Of a DNA stretch of 64,000 bases, positions 1-8,714 are shown piece after piece. The position numbers and the translations under genes were made by a program. This stretch comes from Sphingobacterium lumbrici (GTDB lineage: Bacteria > Bacteroidota > Bacteroidia > Sphingobacteriales > Sphingobacteriaceae). The stretch spans positions 310,001-374,000 of the forward strand of contig NZ_SRZY01000027.1 of the NCBI RefSeq assembly GCF_006476045.1. The letters run 5' to 3'. The number at the start of each line of letters is the position of its first letter. Positions within the stretch are counted from its first letter, which is position 1. The notes under the pieces are model-generated. The model searched no databases and was not told where the DNA came from. It saw nothing but the letters and a program-made list of their open reading frames with translations.

Positions 1-227
1 TTTTGACGCTGCTCTTCATTTTTCCAAATCCGGTTGGCTACGATTACCACTTCTTCAATCGGAAACCAAGGTACAATTTCGCCTGATTCCAATTTTGTGG
101 TCGTGTAGAATTCTACTGTTTCAGGTGTTCCTGCTCCATAATGAGGCATGGTCAAAGCCTGCCCATAGCTATCTGAACAAAAAACCAAATAACCGATTAC
201 AAGCAGTGCGTATAAGCATTTTTTCAT
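1..227 (-). CDS. DUF4294 domain protein (N-terminal part, cut by window edge)
   Basis: Reading from the ATG complement at 225-227 to the window edge gives about 75 residues and no stop. The product begins MKKCLYALLVIGYLVF, a signal peptide ending near a Gly-Gln, so it is probably exported. The segment ESGEIVPWFPIEEVVIVANR followed by a W-K-N-E stretch matches my recollection of DUF4294, a Bacteroidota family of unknown function. It is divergent from the (p)ppGpp synthetase gene, with 145 bp between the two starts. The C-terminus lies outside the window. Confidence 0.75.
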   Translation of the reverse strand, partial: MKKCLYALLVIGYLVFCSDSYGQALTMPHYGAGTPETVEFYTTTKLESGEIVPWFPIEEVVIVANRIWKNEEQRQ

Positions 228-372
228 GAACAAAACAACAAAAACCCTTTTAAATGAAACTAAAATTTCTTAATTTTATTATGTTTAATAATAAGTCTCA
301 AAAGCTTATCTTCAAACCATTAAATAAAATTAGTAAATTTCACTGGTATTACGAAAAAATAAAACAGTTTTT

Positions 373-2580
373 ATGGAAGAATATGTGATTGATATTGAGG
401 CGGAAAACAAAGAAATTCGTAAAAGATACAGAGCTTTATTAAGAGCGTGCAAACCTACTTTACAAAAAGGAGACAAGCAAGAGATCAGAAAGGCTTTCGA
501 CTTGGCGCTGGAGAGCCATAAAGAAATGCGCAGAAAGTCTGGCGAACCTTATATATACCACCCTATTGCCGTAGCTCAGATTGCGGCAGAAGAAATCGGT
601 CTTGGAACTACTTCTATCGTGTGTTCATTATTGCATGACGTGGTTGAAGATACCAGTATGACGCTTCGCGACATAGAAGATCGATTTGGAAAAAAAGTAG
701 CTCGAATTATCGATGGCTTAACAAAAATTGCGGGCGTATTTGACCCGAACAGCTCCATTCAGGCGGAGAATTTCAGAAAAATGCTTTTGACGCTTGCCGA
801 TGATGTACGCGTGATCCTCATCAAGCTTGCCGATCGTCTGCACAATATGCGCACGATGGAATTTATGGCTCGTCACAAACAATTAAAGATTGCTTCAGAG
901 ACAAGCTATCTCTATGCTCCTTTAGCCCACCGATTGGGGCTTTATGCGATTAAATCGGAGCTAGAAGACCTCTCCATGAAATATACGGATCCGGATACGT
1001 ATAAGTTTATCGCGAAGAAATTAAATGAGAAAAAGGCCGAAAGAGAAAAATTTGTTACCGATTTTATTGCTCCGGTAAAAGAAATATTGGTAGAACAAGG
1101 CATCACTGCAGATGTATTCGGCAGGCCAAAATCTATTCATTCTATCTGGAACAAAATGCGAAAAAAATCGATACCCTTTGAAGAAGTATACGATTTATTT
1201 GCTATCCGTATTATCATAGATACCGATGTTGATAAGGAAAAAACAGAATGCTGGAAGGTTTATTCCATCGTTACAGATCTTTATCGCCCAAATCCTGACC
1301 GTTTACGTGATTGGGTATCTTCTCCTAAAGGAAATGGGTACGAATCTCTGCATACCACAGTAATGGGACCTCGAGGACAATGGGTGGAAGTACAAATACG
1401 CACCCGGAGGATGAATGAAATCGCCGAAAAAGGTTTTGCCGCACACTGGAAGTACAAAGAATCTAATTCAGACAATGGGTTGGATCAATGGATTCAAAAA
1501 GTAAGAGACGTGTTGGGTAATCCTGAACCAAATGCACTGGATTTTCTCGATGATTTCAAAATGAACCTCTTCTCTGATGAGATATTCATTTTTACCCCGA
1601 AAGGCACACTGATTCAATTGCCAAATGGAGCAACGGCCTTAGACTTTGCTTTTGAAATACACTCCGATATTGGGGCAACCTGTATTGGGGCAAAAGTGAA
1701 CCACAAATTAGTTCCATTGAGCCACTCTTTACAAAATGGTGACCAAGTCGAAATTATCACTTCCAGCAAACAAACACCAAAAGAGGACTGGTTAAATTTC
1801 GTTATCACGGCAAAGGCAAAGGGCAAAATCAGATCCTCACTGAAGGAGGAAAAAAGACGTGTTGCGGAAGAGGGTAAAGAGATATTAGAACGTAAACTAA
1901 AGTCGTTAAAAATCACTTATAACACAGACAATATCAATAAAATTGCTAATTACTTCAAATTCCCAAGTTCCCAAGAATTATTCTATAACGTGGCGAAGGG
2001 AGTAATTGATATCAAAAACCTCAGAGAATATGTAGCGAGTGAGAAATTGCCTGAGGTAACAAATAACCAGTTTGCATCTCATATCTCTGGATTAGTTGAA
2101 AAGATCAACAAGAAAGAGGTCGACACCATCTTAATTGGAGATGATTACCAAAAAATAGACTATACACTAGCCCCATGTTGCAATCCCATCCCCGGTGATG
2201 ATATTTTTGGTTTTTTAACAGTCAATGATGGCATAAAAATCCACCGTACATCATGCCCTAATGCATCCAAATTAATGGCTAACTATGGGTATCGGATATT
2301 GAAAGCAAAATGGATCTCTTCCCAACATGACACCGCATTTTTGACGGGAATACGGATCATTGGCATCGATGATGTAGGACTTGTTAATCAACTTACTACT
2401 GTCATTTCACAAGAATTTAAAGTTAATATTCGATCTTTATCCATATCCAGTAATGATGGTATTTTTGAAGGAAACATTATGGTACATGTCAATAACACCG
2501 AGCAATTAGACAATCTGATTAAACATTTAAAGCAGGTAACAGGGATCACGAGTGTAACACGTTATGAATCTGAAAATTAA
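373..2580 (+). CDS. Bifunctional (p)ppGpp synthetase/hydrolase (RelA/SpoT homologue)
   Basis: This is a full-length Rel/Spo homologue of 735 residues, which makes and degrades the stringent-response alarmone (p)ppGpp. Domains in order: HD hydrolase (H63, the HD pair at 88-89 in LLHDVVEDT, so hydrolysis should be active), synthetase (RPKSIHSIWNKM near 255 and the GYESLHTTV region), TGS (about 400-465, FTPKGTLIQLPNGATALDFA), the Cys/His-containing segment APCCNPIPGDD (about 600) and a C-terminal ACT domain. HD and synthetase motifs are both intact, so it is called bifunctional. The fur-like gene follows 78 bp downstream on the same strand. A weak promoter-like TAAATTTC lies near 331. Confidence 0.95.
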   Translation: MEEYVIDIEAENKEIRKRYRALLRACKPTLQKGDKQEIRKAFDLALESHKEMRRKSGEPYIYHPIAVAQIAAEEIGLGTTSIVCSLLHDVVEDTSMTLRDIEDRFGKKVARIIDGLTKIAGVFDPNSSIQAENFRKMLLTLADDVRVILIKLADRLHNMRTMEFMARHKQLKIASETSYLYAPLAHRLGLYAIKSELEDLSMKYTDPDTYKFIAKKLNEKKAEREKFVTDFIAPVKEILVEQGITADVFGRPKSIHSIWNKMRKKSIPFEEVYDLFAIRIIIDTDVDKEKTECWKVYSIVTDLYRPNPDRLRDWVSSPKGNGYESLHTTVMGPRGQWVEVQIRTRRMNEIAEKGFAAHWKYKESNSDNGLDQWIQKVRDVLGNPEPNALDFLDDFKMNLFSDEIFIFTPKGTLIQLPNGATALDFAFEIHSDIGATCIGAKVNHKLVPLSHSLQNGDQVEIITSSKQTPKEDWLNFVITAKAKGKIRSSLKEEKRRVAEEGKEILERKLKSLKITYNTDNINKIANYFKFPSSQELFYNVAKGVIDIKNLREYVASEKLPEVTNNQFASHISGLVEKINKKEVDTILIGDDYQKIDYTLAPCCNPIPGDDIFGFLTVNDGIKIHRTSCPNASKLMANYGYRILKAKWISSQHDTAFLTGIRIIGIDDVGLVNQLTTVISQEFKVNIRSLSISSNDGIFEGNIMVHVNNTEQLDNLIKHLKQVTGITSVTRYESEN

Positions 2581-2631
2581 TCATTTAAATATCAGATTTT
2601 ATATTAATGCAAAAAATAGATTAGAAATTGG

Positions 2632-2639
2632 TAAATTTG
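2632..2639 (+). promoter_or_regulatory. Promoter -7 element (TAAATTTG) of the Fur-family gene
   Basis: The octamer matches the Bacteroidota TAnnTTTG element and ends 19 bp before the ATG at 2659. No good TTTG is seen 20 bp further upstream, so this is a partial match. Confidence 0.45.
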
Positions 2640-2658
2640 TTCGGGAGTAATAAAAACT

Positions 2659-3147
2659 ATGAATCAAGCTGAAAATTACGGAACAGTCAAAAAAATTTTT
2701 GAAGCTTACTTAGAAAACAAAAATTTAAGAAAGACTCCAGAGCGTTATGCTATTTTGGAAGAGATTTACTCAAGAACAGACCATTTTGATGTGGAATCCT
2801 TGTATATCCACATGAAAAATAAAAAATATCGTGTAAGCCGAGCCACTGTTTACAACACATTGGAACTTTTAGTATCTTGTGACCTTGTCACCAAACATCA
2901 GTTTGGTCGAAATATGGCTCAATTTGAGAAGTCTTATGGCTACAAACAACACGACCATATTATCTGCATAGAATGCAATAAAGTGGTAGAATTCTGTGAT
3001 CCGCGTATTCATCAAATCCAAAGTATGATGGGTGAACTATTAAAGTTTGACATCAAACATCACTCGCTAAACTTGTATGGTGTATGTGAAGATTGTAGAA
3101 ATAAGGAGGTGCAGACCAATCCAAAAATCCATGCAGAAGTAATTTAA
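2659..3147 (+). CDS. Fur-family transcriptional regulator
   Basis: A 162-residue Fur superfamily repressor. The N-terminal winged helix covers about 20-90 ([20 protein letters not shown], then [14 protein letters not shown], the recognition helix). The C-terminal dimerisation/metal domain has HDHIICIEC (Cys-x2-Cys) and a second CEDC pair, the structural zinc site of this family. Whether it senses iron, zinc or peroxide cannot be decided from sequence alone. It lies between the (p)ppGpp synthetase and purA, has its own promoter-like octamer, and is followed by a strong terminator at 3185. Confidence 0.9.
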   Translation: MNQAENYGTVKKIFEAYLENKNLRKTPERYAILEEIYSRTDHFDVESLYIHMKNKKYRVSRATVYNTLELLVSCDLVTKHQFGRNMAQFEKSYGYKQHDHIICIECNKVVEFCDPRIHQIQSMMGELLKFDIKHHSLNLYGVCEDCRNKEVQTNPKIHAEVI

Positions 3148-3184
3148 AATTAATTCCGAATCCAATATATAATATACTAAATTT

Positions 3185-3227
3185 GTTCAGAAATTGGAAA
3201 TGCAATTTCTGAACATTTTATTTTTTA
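3185..3227 (+). terminator. Rho-independent terminator after the Fur-family gene
   Basis: Perfect 12-bp stem GTTCAGAAATTG (3185-3196) with CAATTTCTGAAC (3203-3214), a 6-nt loop and a T-rich tail. A TAAATTTG promoter-like octamer (3178-3185) abuts the left arm. Confidence 0.85.
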
Positions 3228-3274
3228 ATAAAACGGAAACATACATTCAATATTAATCTCAATATAAAAAAGCT

Positions 3275-4546
3275 ATGCAAGTTGATGTGCTATTGGGCCT
3301 ACAATGGGGCGACGAGGGTAAAGGAAAAATCGTGGATGTTTTTTGTCCAAAATACGATTTAATCGCTCGCTTTCAAGGCGGTCCTAATGCCGGACACACA
3401 TTGGAGTTTGACAACAAAAAATTTGTTTTGAACACGATCCCATCGGGAATTTTCAACGAGGGAACCCTGAATTTAATCGGTAATGGTGTCGTCATTGATC
3501 CTATTATTCTAAAAAGAGAATTAGACAATCTAAAAACTGCTGGTTTTGATCCGGTCGGTAAAGGTAATTTGGTACTTGCACGCAAAGCACATTTGATCTT
3601 ACCTACCCATCAATTATTAGATGCGGCATCCGAATCCAAAATGGGCGCAGGCAAAATCGGTTCAACGTTAAAAGGCATTGGTCCGACCTATATGGATAAA
3701 ACAGGTCGTAACGGTCTACGTATAGGTGACACCACGCTTCCAGATTTCCAAGAACGTTATGAAAAACTAAAAGAGAAACACCTTTCAATCCTTGCACATT
3801 ACGGTGAAATACCTGATTTCTCTGAAAAAGAAGAAGCTTTCTTAAAGGCTATTGAATTCATTAAAACGATTCCACATGTAGATTCGGAGCATTTGGTGAA
3901 TAAATATTTAAAAGACGGTAAAAAAGTGTTAGCAGAAGGTGCGCAAGGCACACTGTTAGATGTTGACTTTGGCTCCTACCCTTTTGTAACCTCATCTAAT
4001 ACCACTACTGCGGGAGCTTGTACAGGGTTAGGTATTGCTCCAAATAAAATTGGGGAGGTATATGGAATCTTCAAAGCCTACGCTACACGTGTTGGAGGTG
4101 GCCCCTTTCCAACCGAATTGGATGATGAAACCGGTGAAAGACTACGCCAATTAGGGCATGAATTTGGAGCAACTACCGGTCGTGCACGTCGTACGGGTTG
4201 GATTGACATCCCTGCTTTGAAATATGCGATCATGCTAAATGGTGTAACGGAGTTAATCATGATGAAAGCAGATGTATTGGATACATTTGATAAAATCTAC
4301 GCATGTACACATTACAAATATAACGGTGAGGTAATTGATTATATGCCGTATGAGATTATCACGCATACAGCGGAACCAGTTCTCGAAGAAATCGAAGGAT
4401 GGAATCAAGATTTAACAGGTATTCGTAGCAAAGATGAAATTCCAACAGCATTAGCAAATTACATCGCATACTTAGAAAAAGCGCTAGAAGTGCCTATCAA
4501 ATATTTGTCTGTAGGTCCTGACCGCATTCAAACTATAGAACTCTAA
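3275..4546 (+). CDS. purA: Adenylosuccinate synthetase
   Basis: PurA joins IMP and aspartate using GTP to form adenylosuccinate, the first committed step to AMP. The 423-residue length is normal. Visible signatures are the N-terminal QWGDEGKGK GTP-binding motif (about 10-18), GPNAGHT, GIGPTYMDK, TSSNTTTAGACTGLG and TGRARRTGW. The protein is cytoplasmic. It starts 60 bp after the fur terminator and is followed 7 bp later by pabB on the same strand, so the two are probably co-transcribed. Confidence 0.97.
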   Translation: MQVDVLLGLQWGDEGKGKIVDVFCPKYDLIARFQGGPNAGHTLEFDNKKFVLNTIPSGIFNEGTLNLIGNGVVIDPIILKRELDNLKTAGFDPVGKGNLVLARKAHLILPTHQLLDAASESKMGAGKIGSTLKGIGPTYMDKTGRNGLRIGDTTLPDFQERYEKLKEKHLSILAHYGEIPDFSEKEEAFLKAIEFIKTIPHVDSEHLVNKYLKDGKKVLAEGAQGTLLDVDFGSYPFVTSSNTTTAGACTGLGIAPNKIGEVYGIFKAYATRVGGGPFPTELDDETGERLRQLGHEFGATTGRARRTGWIDIPALKYAIMLNGVTELIMMKADVLDTFDKIYACTHYKYNGEVIDYMPYEIITHTAEPVLEEIEGWNQDLTGIRSKDEIPTALANYIAYLEKALEVPIKYLSVGPDRIQTIEL

Positions 4547-4553
4547 ATATACT

Positions 4554-5834
4554 ATGGCTAAAGCCACTTATGAGGTAAACAGAAACATTTTTCAGGCTAA
4601 GGCGTTACAATGGGCGCAACAGTTTGAACAAGTATGTTTTCTTCAATCTAATGATTACAAGGATGATTATGCGTCAATAGATGCGATACTCGCTGTAGAT
4701 GCATCCGAAATATTTGAAAGTGATAGCCATACTACTTTTGAGAAATTAACAATTTTTAAAGCCAAACATTCCAGCAATTGGATGTTTGGTTTTTTCAGTT
4801 ATGATCTTAAGAATGAGATTGAATCACTAAAGACTTCCTTTCCCAATCCAGTAGGCTTTGCAGATGCCTATTTCTTTATTCCAAAAATCCTTATTAAATT
4901 TATCGGTACATCTATTGAAATAGAGGCTGAAACACCTTCTCAGATTTACGAAGCGATCAATCATTATTCACCCACTGAATCTATTGCTGACTTTAACAAG
5001 AAAATAAAAAGACGATATTCAAAAGAAGCTTATTTCAACGCTTTTCATCGGATGATGGATCACATCAAACGAGGGGATATTTACGAAGTAAACTTATGCC
5101 AGGAATTTTATGCCGAAAATATCGATTTAGATCCATTAGCCGTCTACACCAAACTCAACTCCATCTCTCCTACTCCATTTTCTACGTTTTTCAAGGCGAA
5201 TGACAAATACATTTTATCGGCATCACCAGAGCGTTTCTTAGCTAAGCGAGGCGATATACTAATATCACAGCCCATCAAAGGTACAGCACCACGAGGGAAT
5301 ACGCCACAAGAAGATCAGGAAATCATCCATATACTAGAAAACAATCCGAAAGAAATTGCTGAAAATGTAATGATAGTGGATCTTGTACGCAATGATCTAA
5401 CACGCAGCGCACTGCCCGGTACCGTAGCGGCAGAAAAGAGACCACGGGTACACACCTTTAAGCAGGTCCATCAATTGATTTCAACGATTACTTGTAAAAT
5501 CGATCACTCAAAATCTGATATACAAGTAATTAAAGACACATTTCCTGCCGGATCGATGACAGGAGCTCCTAAAATTAGTGCCATGCGCTTGTGTGACCAA
5601 TACGAAATAAGCCGTAGAGGTGTATATGCTGGTTCTGTTGGTTATTTTTCATCTAATGGCGATTTTGATTTTAATGTTATTATTCGCACTATTCTGTATA
5701 ACAAAAGCTCCAAATATCTTTCCTTTCACACAGGAGGAGCTTTGACCATAGAAGCAGATCCTGAAAAGGAATACAATGAGTGTGAACTGAAAGCAAGCGC
5801 TATATTAAAAACACTGAATACCGCATTGGAATAA
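4554..5834 (+). CDS. pabB: Aminodeoxychorismate synthase component I (PabB-type, chorismate-binding)
   Basis: A 426-residue chorismate-binding enzyme. The catalytic C-terminal half carries the family signatures PIKGTAPRG (about 243), ENVMIVDLVRNDL, GSMTGAPKISAM and YNECELKASAIL. The N-terminal half is the short form typical of PabB in Bacteroidota rather than a full TrpE. The likely reaction is conversion of chorismate plus ammonia to 4-amino-4-deoxychorismate for folate. No glutamine amidotransferase or lyase is fused or adjacent. TrpE or an isochorismate synthase is a less likely alternative; no trp genes are nearby. Confidence 0.85.
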   Translation: MAKATYEVNRNIFQAKALQWAQQFEQVCFLQSNDYKDDYASIDAILAVDASEIFESDSHTTFEKLTIFKAKHSSNWMFGFFSYDLKNEIESLKTSFPNPVGFADAYFFIPKILIKFIGTSIEIEAETPSQIYEAINHYSPTESIADFNKKIKRRYSKEAYFNAFHRMMDHIKRGDIYEVNLCQEFYAENIDLDPLAVYTKLNSISPTPFSTFFKANDKYILSASPERFLAKRGDILISQPIKGTAPRGNTPQEDQEIIHILENNPKEIAENVMIVDLVRNDLTRSALPGTVAAEKRPRVHTFKQVHQLISTITCKIDHSKSDIQVIKDTFPAGSMTGAPKISAMRLCDQYEISRRGVYAGSVGYFSSNGDFDFNVIIRTILYNKSSKYLSFHTGGALTIEADPEKEYNECELKASAILKTLNTALE

Positions 5835-5919
5835 TCCATAACTCATTTCCTTAATTTGAGTATATTCACTTTTGGAAGAATCCTTCTTAAATACTACATT
5901 TACGCAAACAAACAACTAT

Positions 5920-7152
5920 ATGGCATTAAATTACGTTTGGGTAGGCTTCTTTATTATATCTTTTGTTGTTGCATTTATAAAGCTCTTATTTTTTGGTGAT
6001 ACAGAAATTTTCTCAGCAGTTGTTAATGGTATTTTTGATAGTGCAAAAACGGGTGCCGAACTATCGATAGGACTCATTGGTATCATGACCTTTTGGCTGG
6101 GCATTATGAAGGTTGGAGAACAGGCCGGCATGATTACCTTATTTGCAAAAGGAGTAAGTCCGTTTTTCAGTAAATTATTTCCCGGAATTCCCAAAAACCA
6201 TCCCGCAAACGGCTCTATTATAATGAACTTCTCGGCCAATATGCTAGGCTTAGACAATGCAGCAACACCCTTAGGCCTGAAAGCGATGAAGGAAATGCAT
6301 GAAATTAATCCAAAAAAAAATACGGCTACCAATGCACAAATCATGTTTTTGGTATTGAATACAGCGGGCATCACCTTGATACCGACTTCTGTTATTGCCT
6401 TACGTATGGCCGCCGGTGCCGAAAATCCGGCAGATATATTCATCCCATCGCTCATCGGTACATTTATATCCTTCGTATCCGGAATGATTGCAGTAGCGGC
6501 TTACCAAAAGATAAATCTTTTGCAGCTTCCTATACTTATTTTTCTCGGGTTCTTCATTGGATTAATGTGCCTCCTCTACTTTGGACTTAATGGATTACCG
6601 CCCGAAGATATTCAAAAAATAACCGGCCTAATTGGAGGTCTTCTCATATTTTCCATCATCGTACTATTTATTGTTTACGCTGCTACGAAGAAAATAAATG
6701 TATACGATTCATTTATTGAGGGAGCTAAAGAAGGATTTAAAACATCTGTAATGATTATTCCTTTTCTAATAGCTATTCTCGTGGCCATTTCTGCTTTTAG
6801 AACAACCGGATGTATGGATTATATTGTAGATGGGATCGCTTCAATCGTTTCTTATTTCGGGTTGGATACGCGATTTGTCCCCACTTTACCCGTTGGATTC
6901 ATGAAAACACTTAGCGGTGGTGGAGCCCGAGGGCTCATGATTGATGTTATGGACACCTATGGTGTAGACTCTTTTCAAGGAAGACTCGCTAGCATTATAC
7001 AAGGATCTTCGGAAACTACTTTCTATGTATTGGCTGTCTATTTTGGTTCAGTAGGTATTAAGAATACCAAATATGCCCTGACATGTGGTTTAATAGCTGA
7101 TCTGGTAGGATTAATAGCGGCAATTTTTTTAGGATATATATTCTTCGGTTAA
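5920..7152 (+). CDS. Fused SpmA/SpmB-type nucleoside-recognition (gate) membrane protein
   Basis: An integral membrane protein of about 410 residues with two homologous halves, each with the gate or nucleoside-recognition pattern. The first half holds GIMTFWLGIMKVGEQAG and MNFSANMLGLDNAATPLGLK, as in SpmA. The second holds MIIPFLIAILVAISAFR, LSGGGARGLM and QGSSETTFY, as in SpmB. The fused form is common in Bacteroidota, where sporulation is absent; the transported solute is unknown. I chose the ATG at 5920, because the longer frame opens only with a TTG at 5872 and adds a polar tail before the first membrane helix. Confidence 0.85.
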   Translation: MALNYVWVGFFIISFVVAFIKLLFFGDTEIFSAVVNGIFDSAKTGAELSIGLIGIMTFWLGIMKVGEQAGMITLFAKGVSPFFSKLFPGIPKNHPANGSIIMNFSANMLGLDNAATPLGLKAMKEMHEINPKKNTATNAQIMFLVLNTAGITLIPTSVIALRMAAGAENPADIFIPSLIGTFISFVSGMIAVAAYQKINLLQLPILIFLGFFIGLMCLLYFGLNGLPPEDIQKITGLIGGLLIFSIIVLFIVYAATKKINVYDSFIEGAKEGFKTSVMIIPFLIAILVAISAFRTTGCMDYIVDGIASIVSYFGLDTRFVPTLPVGFMKTLSGGGARGLMIDVMDTYGVDSFQGRLASIIQGSSETTFYVLAVYFGSVGIKNTKYALTCGLIADLVGLIAAIFLGYIFFG

Positions 7153-7215
7153 TCAACTTTTTCACAAAGAATGAACCTGAGGTATACATAATAATAGCTT
7201 AAACTTATCAAATAA

Positions 7216-7587
7216 ATGAAAACAATTGCACTGATTGCTCACGACGGTAAAAAGGCCGAAATGGTGGGGTTTGTAAAAGATCATATTGAATATTTACGCA
7301 AAGCCAATCTCGTTGCTACGGGTACAACGGGATCTTATATCCAACAAACTGGCCTTGCAGTTGAACTTAAATTAAGTGGCCCTAAAGGTGGCGATGCACA
7401 AATAGCAGCATTAGCTGCTGAAGGAAAAATTAACGGGATAATATTTTTCAGGGATCCGTTGGGCAAACATCCTCACGAGCCTGATATCCAGATGTTGATG
7501 CGAATCTGCGATCTGTACAATGTCCCGCTAGCCACAAATCCGGGAACAGGATCCCTAATCATTGAAGGCCTTCTAGACGACAAATAA
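7216..7587 (+). CDS. mgsA: Methylglyoxal synthase
   Basis: Compact 123-residue enzyme converting dihydroxyacetone phosphate to methylglyoxal and phosphate, a glycolytic bypass that relieves phosphate starvation. Visible motifs are IALIAHDGKK at the N-terminus (phosphate/substrate site), ATGTTGSYI, SGPKGGDAQIA, FFRDPLGKHPHEPDI with the conserved His-Pro-His, and NPGTGSLI at the end. Length and motifs match the family closely. A long hairpin follows the stop. Confidence 0.95.
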   Translation: MKTIALIAHDGKKAEMVGFVKDHIEYLRKANLVATGTTGSYIQQTGLAVELKLSGPKGGDAQIAALAAEGKINGIIFFRDPLGKHPHEPDIQMLMRICDLYNVPLATNPGTGSLIIEGLLDDK

Positions 7588-7595
7588 ATCTCAAG

Positions 7596-7655
7596 ACCAT
7601 AGCAAGTAATATGAATCACCGAGCGTAGTGATTCATTCATATTACTTGCTATGGT
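7596..7655. terminator. Long imperfect hairpin after mgsA
   Basis: ACCATAGCAAGTAATATGAA and its exact complement flank an inner CAC...GTG stem with a 4-base bulge and a CGAGCGTA tip, giving about 24 pairs in total. There is no long T run, so it may be an mRNA-stabilising or REP-type hairpin rather than a simple terminator. Confidence 0.6.
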
Positions 7656-7699
7656 ATTCATGAAATACTCGGTTAAGTCTATACGATCGCTGCGGTGTG

Positions 7700-7731
7700 T
7701 TTGCGAATACAAAGCATTTTATCTAAGTTTG
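7700..7731 (+). promoter_or_regulatory. coaA promoter (TTTG-N20-TAAGTTTG)
   Basis: TTTG at 7700-7703, a 20-bp spacer and TAAGTTTG at 7724-7731 exactly match the Bacteroidota primary promoter pattern, 29 bp before the coaA ATG. The spacer and -7 element are repeated exactly upstream of gpmI (40322-40349). Confidence 0.75.
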
Positions 7732-7760
7732 CCGAAATTTTAATATCAACGCATATTTTC

Positions 7761-8714
7761 ATGACACCTATCAGCGAGCAAACTTTCAGTAACCCTTATC
7801 AAACCTTCGAAAGAGAAGAGTGGAAGAGTCTGAATGGACATTTTAATCATACCCTCATTGCTCGGGATATTGACCAATTACATGCGTTGAATGAGCCGCT
7901 GAATATGCAGGAAATTGAAGAAGTATATTTCCCTTTAGCTCACCTCTTGGAGCTACATATTAACAGCTATGCGACACTCCGTGACAACAACAATAGTTTC
8001 TTTCAACGAACACAACAAAAATTACCTTTCGTCATTGGTATAGCGGGTTCTGTAGCCGTAGGCAAAAGTACAACAGCCCGCGTATTAAAAAAAGTATTAT
8101 CCCTATTACCTAGTAAACCTAAAGTTGAATTGGTAACTACTGACGGTTTTCTATACCCTAACAAAGTTCTTATTGAGCGTAACATATTGAATAGAAAAGG
8201 TTTTCCGGAAAGCTATGATGCAAAAAGCCTATTAAATTTCCTCTCGTCTATGAAATCAGGAAAAAAATCGGTTGCTGTGCCTGTATACTCCCACATGGAA
8301 TACGATATACTAGAGTACGAAAAGCAAAAGATACAAAATCCTGATATTCTGATTGTAGAAGGAATAAATGTATTACAAGTCAATTCGCAACGTACACAAG
8401 GATCAGGTGTATTCGTGTCTGACTTTTTTGATTATGCCATTTATGTAGATGCTGCAGAAAAGGATATTGTGAATTGGTATATCAATCGGTTCGAATCCCT
8501 ACGCGCGACAGCTTTTCAGGATCCTACCTCATATTTCCACAAGTATGCAAATTTATCTCAGGAGGAAAGTGTTCAAATGGCCAATCAAATATGGAACGAA
8601 ATCAATCGTCCAAATCTTCAGGACAATATTTTGCCAACCAAATATCGAGCAGACCTAATTTTAGAAAAAGGTTCACAACACTTTGTAAAAACAATTAAGG
8701 TCAGAAAGATTTAA
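7761..8714 (+). CDS. coaA: Pantothenate kinase (type I)
   Basis: Phosphorylates pantothenate, the first and rate-limiting step of coenzyme A synthesis. From the ATG at 7761 the protein has 317 residues, the usual size for CoaA. A longer open frame from 7695 would run through the promoter and was rejected. Key motifs are the P-loop GIAGSVAVGKST, VTTDGFLYPN, RKGFPESYD and YSHMEYD. The P-loop kinase fold also resembles uridine kinase, but length and the FPESYD segment fit CoaA. The 3' end overlaps the convergent MscS-type gene by 14 bp. Confidence 0.93.
   Translation: MTPISEQTFSNPYQTFEREEWKSLNGHFNHTLIARDIDQLHALNEPLNMQEIEEVYFPLAHLLELHINSYATLRDNNNSFFQRTQQKLPFVIGIAGSVAVGKSTTARVLKKVLSLLPSKPKVELVTTDGFLYPNKVLIERNILNRKGFPESYDAKSLLNFLSSMKSGKKSVAVPVYSHMEYDILEYEKQKIQNPDILIVEGINVLQVNSQRTQGSGVFVSDFFDYAIYVDAAEKDIVNWYINRFESLRATAFQDPTSYFHKYANLSQEESVQMANQIWNEINRPNLQDNILPTKYRADLILEKGSQHFVKTIKVRKI

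Noticed and set aside
3148-3274. Purine riboswitch before purA
   Set aside because: Only a terminator hairpin is visible; no conserved purine aptamer core was recognised.
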